Below, piece by piece: positions 1-7,538 of a DNA stretch of 64,000 bases; positions within the stretch are counted from its first letter, which is position 1, and every line of letters starts with the position of its first letter. This DNA is from Chitinophaga oryziterrae (GTDB lineage Bacteria; Bacteroidota; Bacteroidia; Chitinophagales; Chitinophagaceae). A program made the translations under genes and the position numbers. The stretch lies in assembly GCF_009758125.1 (NCBI RefSeq), contig NZ_WRXO01000005.1, positions 186,001-250,000 of the forward strand, in the 5' to 3' direction. The notes below the pieces were generated by a model. It saw only the letters and a list, made by a program, of their open reading frames with translations. It made no database searches and was not told the origin of the DNA.

Positions 1-2
1 AT

Positions 3-1442
3 GACTGGCTGGATAAGCCACATTTTCCCTTCTGGATAACGGCGCTCTCCTACAATTTTTTGGGTATTAACACGCTCGCTTATAAACTTCCTGCCATCCT
101 CTTTTTAATGATGGGGGTGATCTACACTTACCGGTTCGCACATGCTTTATACGGGGCTCAGACAGGGCGTTGGGCGGTATGCATCCTGCTATCGGCAGAA
201 CACCTGATTATCTCCAGCAATGATGTTCGGGCAGAGCCTTACCTTACCGGTCTGATCATCGCCAGTGTATATCATCTCTATAGGGGGCGTGGTTTCCACC
301 TGGTATTGGGAGCTTTGTTTGCCGCTTGTGCTGTAATGACCAAAGGACCTTTTGCGTTGGTACCGATAGGCTGTGCCATTGCCGGGCAATACCTCTTTAC
401 CCGACAGTGGAAGGAGTTGTTCCATGTACGCTGGTTACTGGTAGCCGTGCTTATTGGCATCTTTATCCTGCCTGAGTTGTATGCTTTGCGGCAGCAATTT
501 GATCTGCATCCGGAGAAGGTCATCTTTGGGCAAACGGGCGTATCCGGTATCCGTTTCTTTTTCTGGGATAGTCAGTTTGGCCGGTTTATGAATACAGGGC
601 CTATCAAAGGGCAGGGAGATCCTTCCTTTTTCTTCCATACGGTATTATGGGCCTTTTTGCCCTGGTCGATATTCCTGTATGCAGCGGTGATTGTCTTTTT
701 CCGCAGAGAAAAGCGGGAATATTATTGTATCTGTGGTGCGCTGGCAACATTTGTGTTGTTCTCTCTTTCCAGTTTCCAGTTACCGCATTACCTCAATATT
801 ATCTTTCCCTTTTTCGCTATTCTTACCGCTCAATATATTTTATCGTTGAAGGGGCTGAAATTCTTCCGGATCACGCAATATGTGATCATGAGTGTCATCG
901 GGGTGGCAATCGTTGGATTATGGCTGCTATATCAGCCGGCGGTTAACTATGTGACAGTCGTGTTGATCCTGCTGGTAGTATCATTATTTATTTTCCTTCC
1001 GTTAGAGGGCCTGCAACGTGTTTTTTTCCGTACCTGTCTGGCCAGTGTAGCATTGAATCTGTTTTTGAACGGAATGTTTTACCCGGATGTATTGCAATAC
1101 CAGAGTGGAAGTGCAGCAGCTTTTTATGCAAATAAGGAGTTGCGGGGTCAGCCGGTAGTTTTTTACAGGGTGAACTCTTATGCGATGGAATTTTACCTGG
1201 ATGCACCGGTAGAAAGGTATGAAAGTGTAGCAGGTGATAAGCCGGGTTTGTTTTTTACAACACCGGGATATAGGGATAGTTTAGTGGAACTGGGGCATTC
1301 CTGCAAGGTGATAAAGTCATTTCCTTATTTCGCCGTAACAAAATTAGATCTTCCTTTTGTGAATCATAGTACGCGTAATTCCGCTTTGGGAGAGCGTTTG
1401 CTGATATCTGTAGATGCTGTGTCAGAAAAATTTCCAAAGTAA
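3..1442 (+). CDS. ArnT/PMT-like membrane glycosyltransferase, 5' end missing
   Basis: The reading frame is open from the window edge, so the start and the catalytic Asp-rich first loop lie outside. The first visible residues (DWLDKPHFPFW) match the conserved segment after that loop in the GT-C dolichyl/undecaprenyl-phosphate-mannose transferase superfamily (ArnT, PMT_2). About ten hydrophobic segments follow, then a soluble C-terminal part. Known family members move a sugar from a polyprenyl-phosphate carrier onto lipid A, protein or glycan on the periplasmic side of the inner membrane. Substrate cannot be read from this fragment. A tRNA follows 75 nt downstream. Confidence 0.8.
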   Translation, partial: DWLDKPHFPFWITALSYNFLGINTLAYKLPAILFLMMGVIYTYRFAHALYGAQTGRWAVCILLSAEHLIISSNDVRAEPYLTGLIIASVYHLYRGRGFHLVLGALFAACAVMTKGPFALVPIGCAIAGQYLFTRQWKELFHVRWLLVAVLIGIFILPELYALRQQFDLHPEKVIFGQTGVSGIRFFFWDSQFGRFMNTGPIKGQGDPSFFFHTVLWAFLPWSIFLYAAVIVFFRREKREYYCICGALATFVLFSLSSFQLPHYLNIIFPFFAILTAQYILSLKGLKFFRITQYVIMSVIGVAIVGLWLLYQPAVNYVTVVLILLVVSLFIFLPLEGLQRVFFRTCLASVALNLFLNGMFYPDVLQYQSGSAAAFYANKELRGQPVVFYRVNSYAMEFYLDAPVERYESVAGDKPGLFFTTPGYRDSLVELGHSCKVIKSFPYFAVTKLDLPFVNHSTRNSALGERLLISVDAVSEKFPK

Positions 1443-1518
1443 ATTGGAAAAAAATCCCGAATAGATTTTGCAGGAATAAAAAATTGTCTATTTTTGCAAT
1501 CCCGAAACGGGAAAACAC

Positions 1519-1592
1519 TCCTCCTTAGCTCAGTTGGTTAGAGCATCTGACTGTTAATCAGAGGGTCTCTGGTTCAAGTCCAGAAGGGGGAG
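1519..1592 (+). tRNA. tRNA-Asn (GUU)
   Basis: Cloverleaf of 74 nt. The acceptor stem TCCTCCT pairs with AGGGGGA (one T-G wobble), D-arm GCTC/GAGC, anticodon loop CTGTTAA with anticodon GTT, T-arm TCTGG-TTCAAGT-CCAGA, discriminator G. The CCA end is not encoded. A T-rich intrinsic terminator follows directly. Confidence 0.95.
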
Positions 1593-1596
1593 CAAA

Positions 1597-1632
1597 AAAA
1601 GGGTTTTAACGTCTTACGTTAAGACCCTTTTT
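1597..1632 (+). terminator. Intrinsic terminator after tRNA-Asn
   Basis: GGGTTTTAACG and CGTTAAGACCC form an 11-bp stem with one mismatch and a 5-nt loop, followed by TTTTT. It sits 5 nt after the tRNA. Confidence 0.85.
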
Positions 1633-1824
1633 CATTTAATAGGAGTATTTTTGTATTCAGCTTCGCAGATATCCATCCTGGGAGTTACAAAGCCGCTTAA
1701 GATTAAACTATCAACCAACGTTTGTAAACAATCACGGATCACTTCGTCAAGGCAATTTGTTTAAAGAAAGGATTTGTTCATAATCAGGTTACGTAGCGAT
1801 ACATCATTAGAAGAAAAATAAATT

Positions 1825-2163
1825 ATGGGTAACGAGGTAGGAAAGTATTTACCATTTTGGGGAAAGTTTATTTCTGTGATTAAGATCTTATTGAAAAGAT
1901 CAATTGCAGGAGACCAGGTGTTTGAAATGAGTAAAGGAGAATTTGAAGCAATTGGCAACAGGGAGAAATCCGGTTATAGCTTTAATCTCGAGATCATTAA
2001 CGGTCGTGTTACCAATGATCTTGGAGGTTCTGCTATTGCGAGGGATTTGTTCCAGGTGCTTTCAGACAATGAGGACATTAAGAAATGGCTGAAAGGAAAG
2101 AGTGTGAAAATTAACATGGGAAACAAGTTTTCTTTGATGCTTCAGAGTACTCAGCTGGACTAG
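1825..2163 (+). CDS. Hypothetical protein, 112 aa
   Basis: I do not recognise this protein. It is soluble, without signal peptide or membrane segment, and has mixed charge with several beta-prone stretches and a short KKWLKGKSVKINMG segment near the C-terminus. The ATG is preceded by an A-rich stretch (AGAAGAAAAATAAATT), a usual initiation context in Bacteroidota. It stands alone between the tRNA-Asn terminator and a convergent gene. Composition looks coding, but there is no further support, and a fast-evolving accessory protein is possible. Confidence 0.6.
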   Translation: MGNEVGKYLPFWGKFISVIKILLKRSIAGDQVFEMSKGEFEAIGNREKSGYSFNLEIINGRVTNDLGGSAIARDLFQVLSDNEDIKKWLKGKSVKINMGNKFSLMLQSTQLD

Positions 2164-2264
2164 CACACTGGTTTTATTCGCCCCGAATTTTATTTCCCTG
2201 AAAGGGGAACGGGCCTACTGTATAAGTATAATTTTCATGAAAGGATATAGGAAGAGGATATTAA

Positions 2265-2741
2265 TTAGGGTATAATTAAAATCCTTCTTCCGATTATGCT
2301 ACATCTGCCGGTGATATATTGAAACCCTCCCCCTGGTATACCAATAGGTATATCCCAATAAATCAATTCCCCGTTAACTTTCTCCAGCCTGGCTTCTCCA
2401 AACCAACCACCTGGTTTTACATCCTTTTTGAAAGTCTGTGATAATATTAAGCTTAAATGGCTCTTAAAATCAGTATAATAAACGGACTCACAAGATGAGG
2501 GACCGATTCTTATAAACCTGGTAGTGGTATTCACGATATAATTATCATCGCAGGTAGCAAGTATCAGCACCGGTATCTCAAACGGGCCTAAGGGGACTTT
2601 GTTTAGTATTTCACCATGTTCTGCATAAGAGAACAGGTTAAAGAGATTATACTCGTCTCCGTTTTTATTATAAAACATCAGGTACTGCCGTTGCAATTGT
2701 GCGGCTACCTGTATGGGTGTTTTTACAATTTTTTCTGCCAT
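2265..2741 (-). CDS. Hypothetical protein, paralogue of the 3548-4012 gene
   Basis: 158 aa, soluble, no recognised domain. It shares a clear core with the protein at 3548-4012: a segment 'IPVLILATCDDNYIVNTTTR' here matches 'IPILVLTINTSTYVVNTNER' there, followed in both by F-I-(R/K)-I and E-S-V-Y-Y-x-(D/E)-F, and both have a W-x-I-P motif near the C-terminus. The strand pattern resembles small PH-like or immunity-protein folds, which is only a guess. It is the last gene of a minus-strand unit (paralogue, metallophosphatase, this gene), 92 nt after the phosphatase. Confidence 0.75.
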   Translation of the reverse strand: MAEKIVKTPIQVAAQLQRQYLMFYNKNGDEYNLFNLFSYAEHGEILNKVPLGPFEIPVLILATCDDNYIVNTTTRFIRIGPSSCESVYYTDFKSHLSLILSQTFKKDVKPGGWFGEARLEKVNGELIYWDIPIGIPGGGFQYITGRCSIIGRRILIIP

Positions 2742-2833
2742 AAAATTTTTTTTAAAGTGATAAAGTTAAAACCGGATTCCTGGAAAGAAATCCGGGGTGA
2801 CATTGCATATATTCGACATCAGCAACAACTCAT

Positions 2834-3529
2834 TCAGACTGTTGGCTGGTACATCTCTCCTATATCCAGACAACGGAACAGCACACCTTCTTTTTCTTCT
2901 ACCATAGATTGATGATAATGCCCATAATACCATTGCTTACAACCAGCCAGTTTTGCATGTTGATACACAACATTCATATTGCTACGTTCCTGGTATAAAG
3001 CGTTGGCTAATCCTGGTTCCCTGCTTACATAATGATTTACTACAGGAGTAAAGGAGTATGGCCATGCGCTGTTGGGCGCAATGTGTGTAATGACCATATC
3101 AATTCCTGCAGCACATGCATTGTCCAGTAATACCGGGTTTAATACAAACTCTTCATCTATCCAGTAATCTTTTCCGGCTATTCTGTTCTTTCTGTCAATA
3201 GAGATACCACCACCGATAAATAATATTTTCTGCTCTTCAATAGTCACTGCCTCATAATCCTGCACAAAGAAGATATTCTTCATCTGAATTTCCTGGCGGT
3301 GATTCCAGAAATAAGGATTATCGTGATTACCTCTGATCAGATAAAGCGAATTCCCTTTTTCATGCAGGAACTTATTTAATCCGGATAGTGTTTTGATATC
3401 ATGATGAAGGTCATGAAAGCCTAATCCAAAATCGCCAACCTGTATAAGTGTTGTATTCCTTATTTCAAGGTTATTGATCTTATATAAAATATTGAGGTAT
3501 TCACCATGTAAATCACCTATCAGTATCAT
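2834..3529 (-). CDS. Calcineurin-like metallophosphoesterase
   Basis: 231 aa. All five metal-binding motifs are visible: GDLHGE (D6, H8), VGDFGLG (D33), RGNHD (N68, H69, D70), THIAP (H149) and GHYH (H204, H206). The family uses a dinuclear metal centre to hydrolyse phosphoesters; members of this length include Ser/Thr phosphatases, cyclic-nucleotide and Ap4A hydrolases, so the substrate is open. No signal peptide, so cytosolic. It lies 18 nt after the upstream paralogue gene, indicating co-transcription, and is flanked by two copies of one unknown family, suggesting a dedicated partnership. Confidence 0.88.
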   Translation of the reverse strand: MILIGDLHGEYLNILYKINNLEIRNTTLIQVGDFGLGFHDLHHDIKTLSGLNKFLHEKGNSLYLIRGNHDNPYFWNHRQEIQMKNIFFVQDYEAVTIEEQKILFIGGGISIDRKNRIAGKDYWIDEEFVLNPVLLDNACAAGIDMVITHIAPNSAWPYSFTPVVNHYVSREPGLANALYQERSNMNVVYQHAKLAGCKQWYYGHYHQSMVEEKEGVLFRCLDIGEMYQPTV

Positions 3530-3547
3530 TGTAAAAAAGTTTGATAA

Positions 3548-4012
3548 TTATTTATCGTTTATTATTCTTATCGTATCTACCCGTCTTGCAACATCCCAGA
3601 AGTGGTAAAATTCACCGGCAGGTATTTTCCAGAAAACCATGTCCCCATCTGTTTTTTTAAGTCCGATATCAACAAGTTTTGTGGGCGACATTTTTTCTAT
3701 TTTAGAATGAATAGATTGATAAAAAACTATTGTTTCAAATTCTTCATAATAAACTGATTCAATATTTTTCGAAGTAATTTTTATAAATCGTTCATTGGTG
3801 TTCACCACGTACGTACTGGTATTAATAGTTAGTACCAGTATGGGTATTTCCTTTGAATTGAAATTTATTTGCTTAGTGATTGCTGTTTGTTTTTCAACCG
3901 TTAATTTTTCAAATAATGTAAATGGTTCTCCTCCATTTATCTGAAATTCAATTACACGAGAGTGCATTAAATACCAATGCTTTATTTTGTGGGCGGCCTG
4001 TTTGGGCTCCAT
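3548..4012 (-). CDS. Hypothetical protein, paralogue of the 2265-2741 gene
   Basis: I choose the ATG at 4012 (MEPKQAAHKIK...) over one 17 codons upstream because the shorter form aligns end to end with the paralogue at 2265-2741 (both begin with a short helix rich in Q/A followed by YLM). 154 aa, soluble, central VVNTNERFIKI and ESVYYEEF segments shared with the paralogue. No recognised family. First gene of the unit with the metallophosphatase. An 11-bp inverted repeat with one G-T pair (about 4065-4091) lies in its leader. Confidence 0.7.
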   Translation of the reverse strand: MEPKQAAHKIKHWYLMHSRVIEFQINGGEPFTLFEKLTVEKQTAITKQINFNSKEIPILVLTINTSTYVVNTNERFIKITSKNIESVYYEEFETIVFYQSIHSKIEKMSPTKLVDIGLKKTDGDMVFWKIPAGEFYHFWDVARRVDTIRIINDK

Positions 4013-4064
4013 TGCGATTCTCATAAGTAAATATTTCGGGTGAAAAATTATACAGACCAGCACT

Positions 4065-4091
4065 CATCTATCCAGATAACTGAATAGATGG
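4065..4091. repeat. Inverted repeat in the leader of the 3548-4012 gene
   Basis: CATCTATCCAG and CTGAATAGATG form a near-perfect stem around ATAA. No T-tract follows on either strand, so it is more likely a leader hairpin or protein-binding site than a terminator. Confidence 0.45.
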
Positions 4092-4296
4092 TGTAGCCTT
4101 GGCTAATGCGTACATTCGCCGATTACAATTATCAACAAGAGGAGTTACCCGGTATATTCTTGTTGACACAGAAACGGACACTGAACCGGGATATCTTCCG
4201 TTATCTGAAATAAAATTTCTAGTAATTAAATTGTACATCATCCTCATTTTAATACACTATTTTATTGACGCCGAAGCGTACGGGTTTGCTTTAATG

Positions 4297-4369
4297 TTGG
4301 CCTGACCGGACTCGAACCAGTAATCAGCTGCGTATAAGGCAGATGCTCTAACCATTGAGCTACAGGCCA
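4297..4369 (-). tRNA. tRNA-Ile with anticodon UAU
   Basis: 73-nt cloverleaf on the minus strand. Acceptor TGGCCTG/CAGGCCA is perfect (7 bp), D-stem GCTC/GAGC is perfect, T-arm ACTGG-TTCGAGT-CCGGT has one T-G pair, discriminator A. The anticodon loop is CTTATAC, giving anticodon TAT (codon AUA, Ile). The first anticodon-stem pair (27-43) is a T-C mismatch. Most bacteria read AUA with a lysidine-modified CAU tRNA, so this is an unusual isoacceptor or a decaying gene; the intact acceptor and T-arm argue for the former. Confidence 0.85.
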
Positions 4370-4371
4370 GT

Positions 4372-4414
4372 GAAAAATAAAAAACCCGGTCGTGATGAAC
4401 GACCGGGTTTTACT
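4372..4414 (-). terminator. Strong intrinsic terminator upstream of tRNA-Ile
   Basis: AAAACCCGGTCGT and ACGACCGGGTTTT form a perfect 13-bp stem with a 5-nt loop; on the minus strand it is followed by a long T-tract. It ends whatever is transcribed from about 4430-4560 and lies only about 10 nt before the tRNA 5' end. Confidence 0.85.
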
Positions 4415-4431
4415 TTATGGGCATACGTTAT

Positions 4432-4560
4432 TTATGGCCATATATAAAAAGGTCGTTGATAAATACTGTTACGTTTACCAGGATTATAAGAATAGCTTAC
4501 GCCTGATATTAGTATATCATTCATGATTGTAAATCCTATATTTTCAAAATGTAATTGCAT
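4432..4560 (-). CDS. Candidate small protein, 42 aa
   Basis: Minus-strand ORF starting MQLHFENIGF and ending YQRPFYIWP, with its stop 18 nt before the 13-bp terminator stem. A second ATG 12 codons in (MNDILISGVSYSY) is an alternative start. No SD is visible. Similarity is unknown. The only support is placement directly ahead of a strong terminator that otherwise has no gene, so it could also be an untranslated small RNA. Confidence 0.3.
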   Translation of the reverse strand: MQLHFENIGFTIMNDILISGVSYSYNPGKRNSIYQRPFYIWP

Positions 4561-4574
4561 GTGCCGGCTGAATT

Positions 4575-4612
4575 ATTAAAAAATAAAAAGCCCCGCAATT
4601 TCTTGCAGGGCT
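4575..4612 (-). terminator. Intrinsic terminator after the 28-aa ORF
   Basis: On the minus strand AGCCCTGCA and TGCGGGGCT pair (9 bp, one G-T) around a short A-rich loop, followed by TTTTTATTTTTT. Confidence 0.85.
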
Positions 4613-4646
4613 TGTGTTATATTGAATTCGTTTATTTAAACTTATT

Positions 4647-4733
4647 CTACAGCATAACTCGCCCTGCAGTCAATAAATCCTCTACAGGACTAATTGAACA
4701 TTTTGGATTTGTATGGAGCTGTATAAATTTCAT
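4647..4733 (-). CDS. Candidate small peptide, 28 aa
   Basis: Minus-strand ORF starting MKFIQLHTNPKC and ending LLTAGRVML. It has a near-consensus promoter upstream (TTTG at 4794-4791, 21 nt, CACCTTTG at 4769-4762), a roughly 20-nt leader and a strong terminator about 35 nt after the stop. A short free-standing transcription unit is therefore well supported; translation is less certain. The N-terminus resembles small Bacteroidota proteins that begin with a strand of MK-hydrophobic-Q/R-LH type, but I cannot name a family. Confidence 0.5.
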   Translation of the reverse strand: MKFIQLHTNPKCSISPVEDLLTAGRVML

Positions 4734-4761
4734 TTCCGTCGTTGTATTTATTTTAACAATG

Positions 4762-4794
4762 CAAAGGTGCATTTATTTTTTTGATAATAACAAA
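4762..4794 (-). promoter_or_regulatory. Bacteroidota-type promoter for the 28-aa ORF
   Basis: Minus strand: TTTG (4794-4791), 21-nt spacer, CACCTTTGC at the -7 position (consensus TAnnTTTG). The predicted start lies near 4755, about 20 nt before the ATG at 4733. Confidence 0.55.
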
Positions 4795-4895
4795 TTTTGA
4801 AAAGAATATTTTTTTGTCAATAATAGCTATCAGTATTTAATAAATTAATTGTGATGTAGTTATGCGCTCCCCGAATAATGTATTATTTTTAAAAC

Positions 4896-5609
4896 ATGGA
4901 TGTCATCAGCAAGAAAGAAGAAATAGAGAAAAACGGGTTCACTATCATCAATAATATTTTTACAGAAGATGAGATAGTAAACTTGATTACTATCATTCAA
5001 AAAGCAGACAGTTCAAACGGTACTTTCCGTAAAACCAAGGACCTGTTTGCAATCCGTCAGTTCCTGAAAGAGATCCCTGATATCGTTCCTTTCATCCTTA
5101 CACAGAAATTATCTTCCATAATTACACAGCTTTTTGGAACCGGCTATGCTGTGGTAAAATCTATTTATTTCGATAAACCAGGAGATTCCAATTGGTTTGT
5201 TGCATATCATCAGGATCTGACGATATCTGTAAATGAAAAAACTGATATAGCAGGTTTTGGCCCCTGGACTGTAAAACAAAATCAATATGCAGTACAACCT
5301 CCTTTATCAGTGCTGGAAAACAATTTTACAATCAGAATACACCTGGACGATACAGACGAGAACAATGGCGCACTAAGGGTAATACCGGGGTCGCACAGGA
5401 AAGGTATTTATCGCGCAGAAACAATAAACTGGAATGAAGAATCAGAAGTTGTGTGTGGTGTTTTAAAAGGAGGTATTATGATTATGCGGCCATTACTTCT
5501 ACATGCTTCCAACAGAACAAACAATAATCATAAAAGAAGAGTGACACATATAGAGTTTAGCAATCAGCAATTACCTTCGCCACTTCTTTGGTCAGAAGCA
5601 TTAAAATAG
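4896..5609 (+). CDS. PhyH-family Fe(II)/2-oxoglutarate dioxygenase
   Basis: 237 aa. The facial triad is visible: H105-x-D107 in WFVAYHQDLTI and the distal H203 in LLHASNRT, with a downstream Arg for 2-oxoglutarate binding. The segment DDTDENNGALRVIPGSHRKG is typical of the phytanoyl-CoA dioxygenase family, which hydroxylates small molecules, often in secondary metabolism. No signal peptide; substrate unknown. It is a stand-alone gene whose last 9 nt overlap the end of the convergent gene at 5601. Confidence 0.88.
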   Translation: MDVISKKEEIEKNGFTIINNIFTEDEIVNLITIIQKADSSNGTFRKTKDLFAIRQFLKEIPDIVPFILTQKLSSIITQLFGTGYAVVKSIYFDKPGDSNWFVAYHQDLTISVNEKTDIAGFGPWTVKQNQYAVQPPLSVLENNFTIRIHLDDTDENNGALRVIPGSHRKGIYRAETINWNEESEVVCGVLKGGIMIMRPLLLHASNRTNNNHKRRVTHIEFSNQQLPSPLLWSEALK

Positions 5610-6131
5610 CCAGCTTCTCTCGCTGAGAACTGTTTTCTTTTTGATAGTAATTTGTTTGGTGAAAGTAGTAGGTGGCTGATTGGGGTTGGTGAGAATAGTT
5701 CCTTTCACAGTAACGAGATAACTGTTGCCTGCCTTGCGGCTATCGAATGCGAAAGTAATAGAACCGGAAGAAGATTCATAACCGGGATGTACCAGTTTGC
5801 AATTCTCCGGTAATTCGAAAAAAGTTGGCACTAGTGGATTCGTATCGCATAGATTTGAAGTAACGGATGCTAAAGAAGAAGCACTTACTGTAACATCAAG
5901 TGTCTTTATATGTGTCACTTCATGTACGTTTTCGAAGTTGAGGAAAACCCTTAACTCTTTATCGCTATTGATCATGAACTCCGGCTTTATGGAAAGGTGA
6001 TTACCTACATTGGTATAGGCTTCCTCCCTGTCATATACAATGATTGTATCCAACCTGTAGGAAAGGAAAAAATAACTGCCGATAGCGATAGTCAACAGAA
6101 CAAAAAACGTAGTTATGACGATTTTAAGCAT
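5601..6131 (-). CDS. Membrane-anchored hypothetical protein
   Basis: 176 aa. One N-terminal membrane segment (about residues 4-26, VITTFFVLLTIAIGSYFFL), then a periplasmic or surface domain with beta-rich pattern and two cysteines (CDT and NCKL) that could form a disulfide. No lipobox. The protein has the look of an Ig-like or C2-like beta-sandwich, but I do not recognise a family. Convergent with, and overlapping, the dioxygenase gene. Confidence 0.7.
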   Translation of the reverse strand: MLKIVITTFFVLLTIAIGSYFFLSYRLDTIIVYDREEAYTNVGNHLSIKPEFMINSDKELRVFLNFENVHEVTHIKTLDVTVSASSLASVTSNLCDTNPLVPTFFELPENCKLVHPGYESSSGSITFAFDSRKAGNSYLVTVKGTILTNPNQPPTTFTKQITIKKKTVLSERSWLF

Positions 6132-6191
6132 GTAATAAAATTACACATCTTTGTATTGTCCGGGCATCCCTGAAAACCATGGTTTTATATA

Positions 6192-6220
6192 AAAAAGGAT
6201 GACTATTGTCATCCCTTTTT
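6192..6220. terminator. Bidirectional terminator after the slipin gene
   Basis: AAAAAGGATGAC / GTCATCCCTTTTT with a TATT loop; A/T tracts on both sides. It lies 10 nt... immediately beyond the slipin stop. Confidence 0.75.
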
Positions 6221-7315
6221 CTGTGGTATAAAAATCTGCTTTAACTGTCCGACAAGGTCTCCCCCGCCATTTACAGAAATGCTGCTGATCTTGTCAGCGA
6301 TCTTCTCAACGTATTCCATTTCCTTCAGCTTAAAAAGCATTTCGTTTTCTTCCATCAATCTGGCGGTGTTCAGCAGGCTGCGTGTACTGGCCGTCTCTTC
6401 CCGGCGCATGATGCTGTTAGCCTGCGCTTTCTTCTCCGCTACCAATACCTGGTTCATGATCTCCTTTACATCACCTGGTAAGATGATATCCCTGATACCG
6501 CAATCGGCTACCGTAACACCTAATGCCTCCGCTCTTTCTTTTACGGCAGACAGTACCAGCGGGGAAATAGCATCCCGCTTATCCAGGAGTTCATCCAGTG
6601 TATAGGCAGAAACCTGTTCTCTTAATGCCAGTTGTAGTAATACGTATAACTGCTTGTCGTATTCCTTGTTTTCTACTGCCTTAAGGATATCAGATACCTT
6701 GTACTGCAAAGAGCAGTTTAAACGGATATTCGCTTTATCTTTTGTAAGAATTTCCTGTCCGTTCATCTCCATCTGTAACTGACGGGTATCTGATTTATAC
6801 ACGGTTAATGCAGCTGGTGTTCTCCAGAAGTAGTAAATACCAGGTTCCAGCTTCTTACGGAACTTTCCGTCCTCATATAACAAGCCCTGTTCATAAGACT
6901 CTACTGTATATACCCTTACATAAGGAACAAGATCCTGTCTTAACAGGATCGCCCGGTCTACGGCTTCTGTAATCTCGTATTTGCCAAGGTCTATACTGAT
7001 AGTAGTATATGTAATGATCCCTTTCCAGAAAGCATACCTTCCGGCAGCCAGGACGGATTTAAATAATCCGTTTTCGTATAACAGCACCAGTTCGTTCTGC
7101 TTTACGTCAATAACTAATAATGCTTCTGCCAGTGCAGGTTCCTGTAATAGTATATTTATATCTAAAGGCGCGACGAAAGGCTGGGCCATATCATAACTGA
7201 TCACAGTTTCCCCGGGAGCTACCCAATATTTTCCTTCTGCCAGTAATTTTACAAATCTGTTGTTTTTTAATACCAATGCTTTGTGATAAGCAGCAACGTT
7301 TGTTCTAAGTGTCAT
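6209..7315 (-). CDS. Slipin-type SPFH/band 7 protein
   Basis: 368 aa without a membrane segment. The C-terminal half is a band 7 domain ending in the family hallmark VAEKKAQANSIMRREETASTR region and a coiled-coil tail (MEENEMLFKLKEMEYVEKIADK). The N-terminal half carries three tandem copies of a strand motif, at residues 12-32, 74-98 and 141-165; the third is the usual stomatin/slipin entry motif (YEQGLLYEDGKF...LEPGIYYFW). This three-repeat, TM-less form is, from memory, the version seen with RtcB RNA-repair genes in Bacteroidota; here it follows a tRNA-like RNA and is divergent from a WYL regulator. Likely forms oligomeric scaffolds; biochemical role unknown. Confidence 0.88.
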   Translation of the reverse strand: MTLRTNVAAYHKALVLKNNRFVKLLAEGKYWVAPGETVISYDMAQPFVAPLDINILLQEPALAEALLVIDVKQNELVLLYENGLFKSVLAAGRYAFWKGIITYTTISIDLGKYEITEAVDRAILLRQDLVPYVRVYTVESYEQGLLYEDGKFRKKLEPGIYYFWRTPAALTVYKSDTRQLQMEMNGQEILTKDKANIRLNCSLQYKVSDILKAVENKEYDKQLYVLLQLALREQVSAYTLDELLDKRDAISPLVLSAVKERAEALGVTVADCGIRDIILPGDVKEIMNQVLVAEKKAQANSIMRREETASTRSLLNTARLMEENEMLFKLKEMEYVEKIADKISSISVNGGGDLVGQLKQIFIPQKKG

Positions 7316-7338
7316 ATATCAATTTTAAAAAGTAAAAA

Positions 7339-7528
7339 GAAAACAGGGTAAAACATCCTATCTGTATCAGGCGGAGCCTGGCTTAAGTGGATGTTTGTTC
7401 AACAGGTTTTAAGCTTTGGGGGCACTTAAAAGCCGGAGAACAGTCAACCACGGTATCTGCCTTTGTCAGGCCGGCAACGGACTGCTATAGAACCTTTTGT
7501 TCTGTGCCAGGGTGCTTTTCCTGTTTTC
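7339..7528 (-). ncRNA. Structured RNA domain in the slipin leader
   Basis: A 9-bp helix (GAAAACAGG at 7528-7520 with CCTGTTTTC at 7347-7339) closes about 170 nt. Inside lie several local stems: AGAAC/GTTCT, TGCCGG...CCGGC, a 7-bp TTTTAAG/CTTAAAA hairpin (7407-7431), and an 8-bp AAACATCC/GGATGTTT helix (7351-7396) enclosing CAGGC-TCC-GCCTG. No open frame of note exists on the minus strand here. It may be part of a Y-RNA-like transcript or a regulatory leader of the slipin mRNA. Confidence 0.5.
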
Positions 7529-7538
7529 AACGGGTGGT

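Noticed and set aside
4099..4305. 68-codon plus-strand frame
   Set aside because: Runs into the tRNA-Ile on the other strand, no start context, ends at the tRNA; no protein-like pattern.
4555..4800. 81-codon plus-strand frame
   Set aside because: Lies antisense over the 28-aa unit and its terminator and promoter; composition reflects AT-rich spacer.
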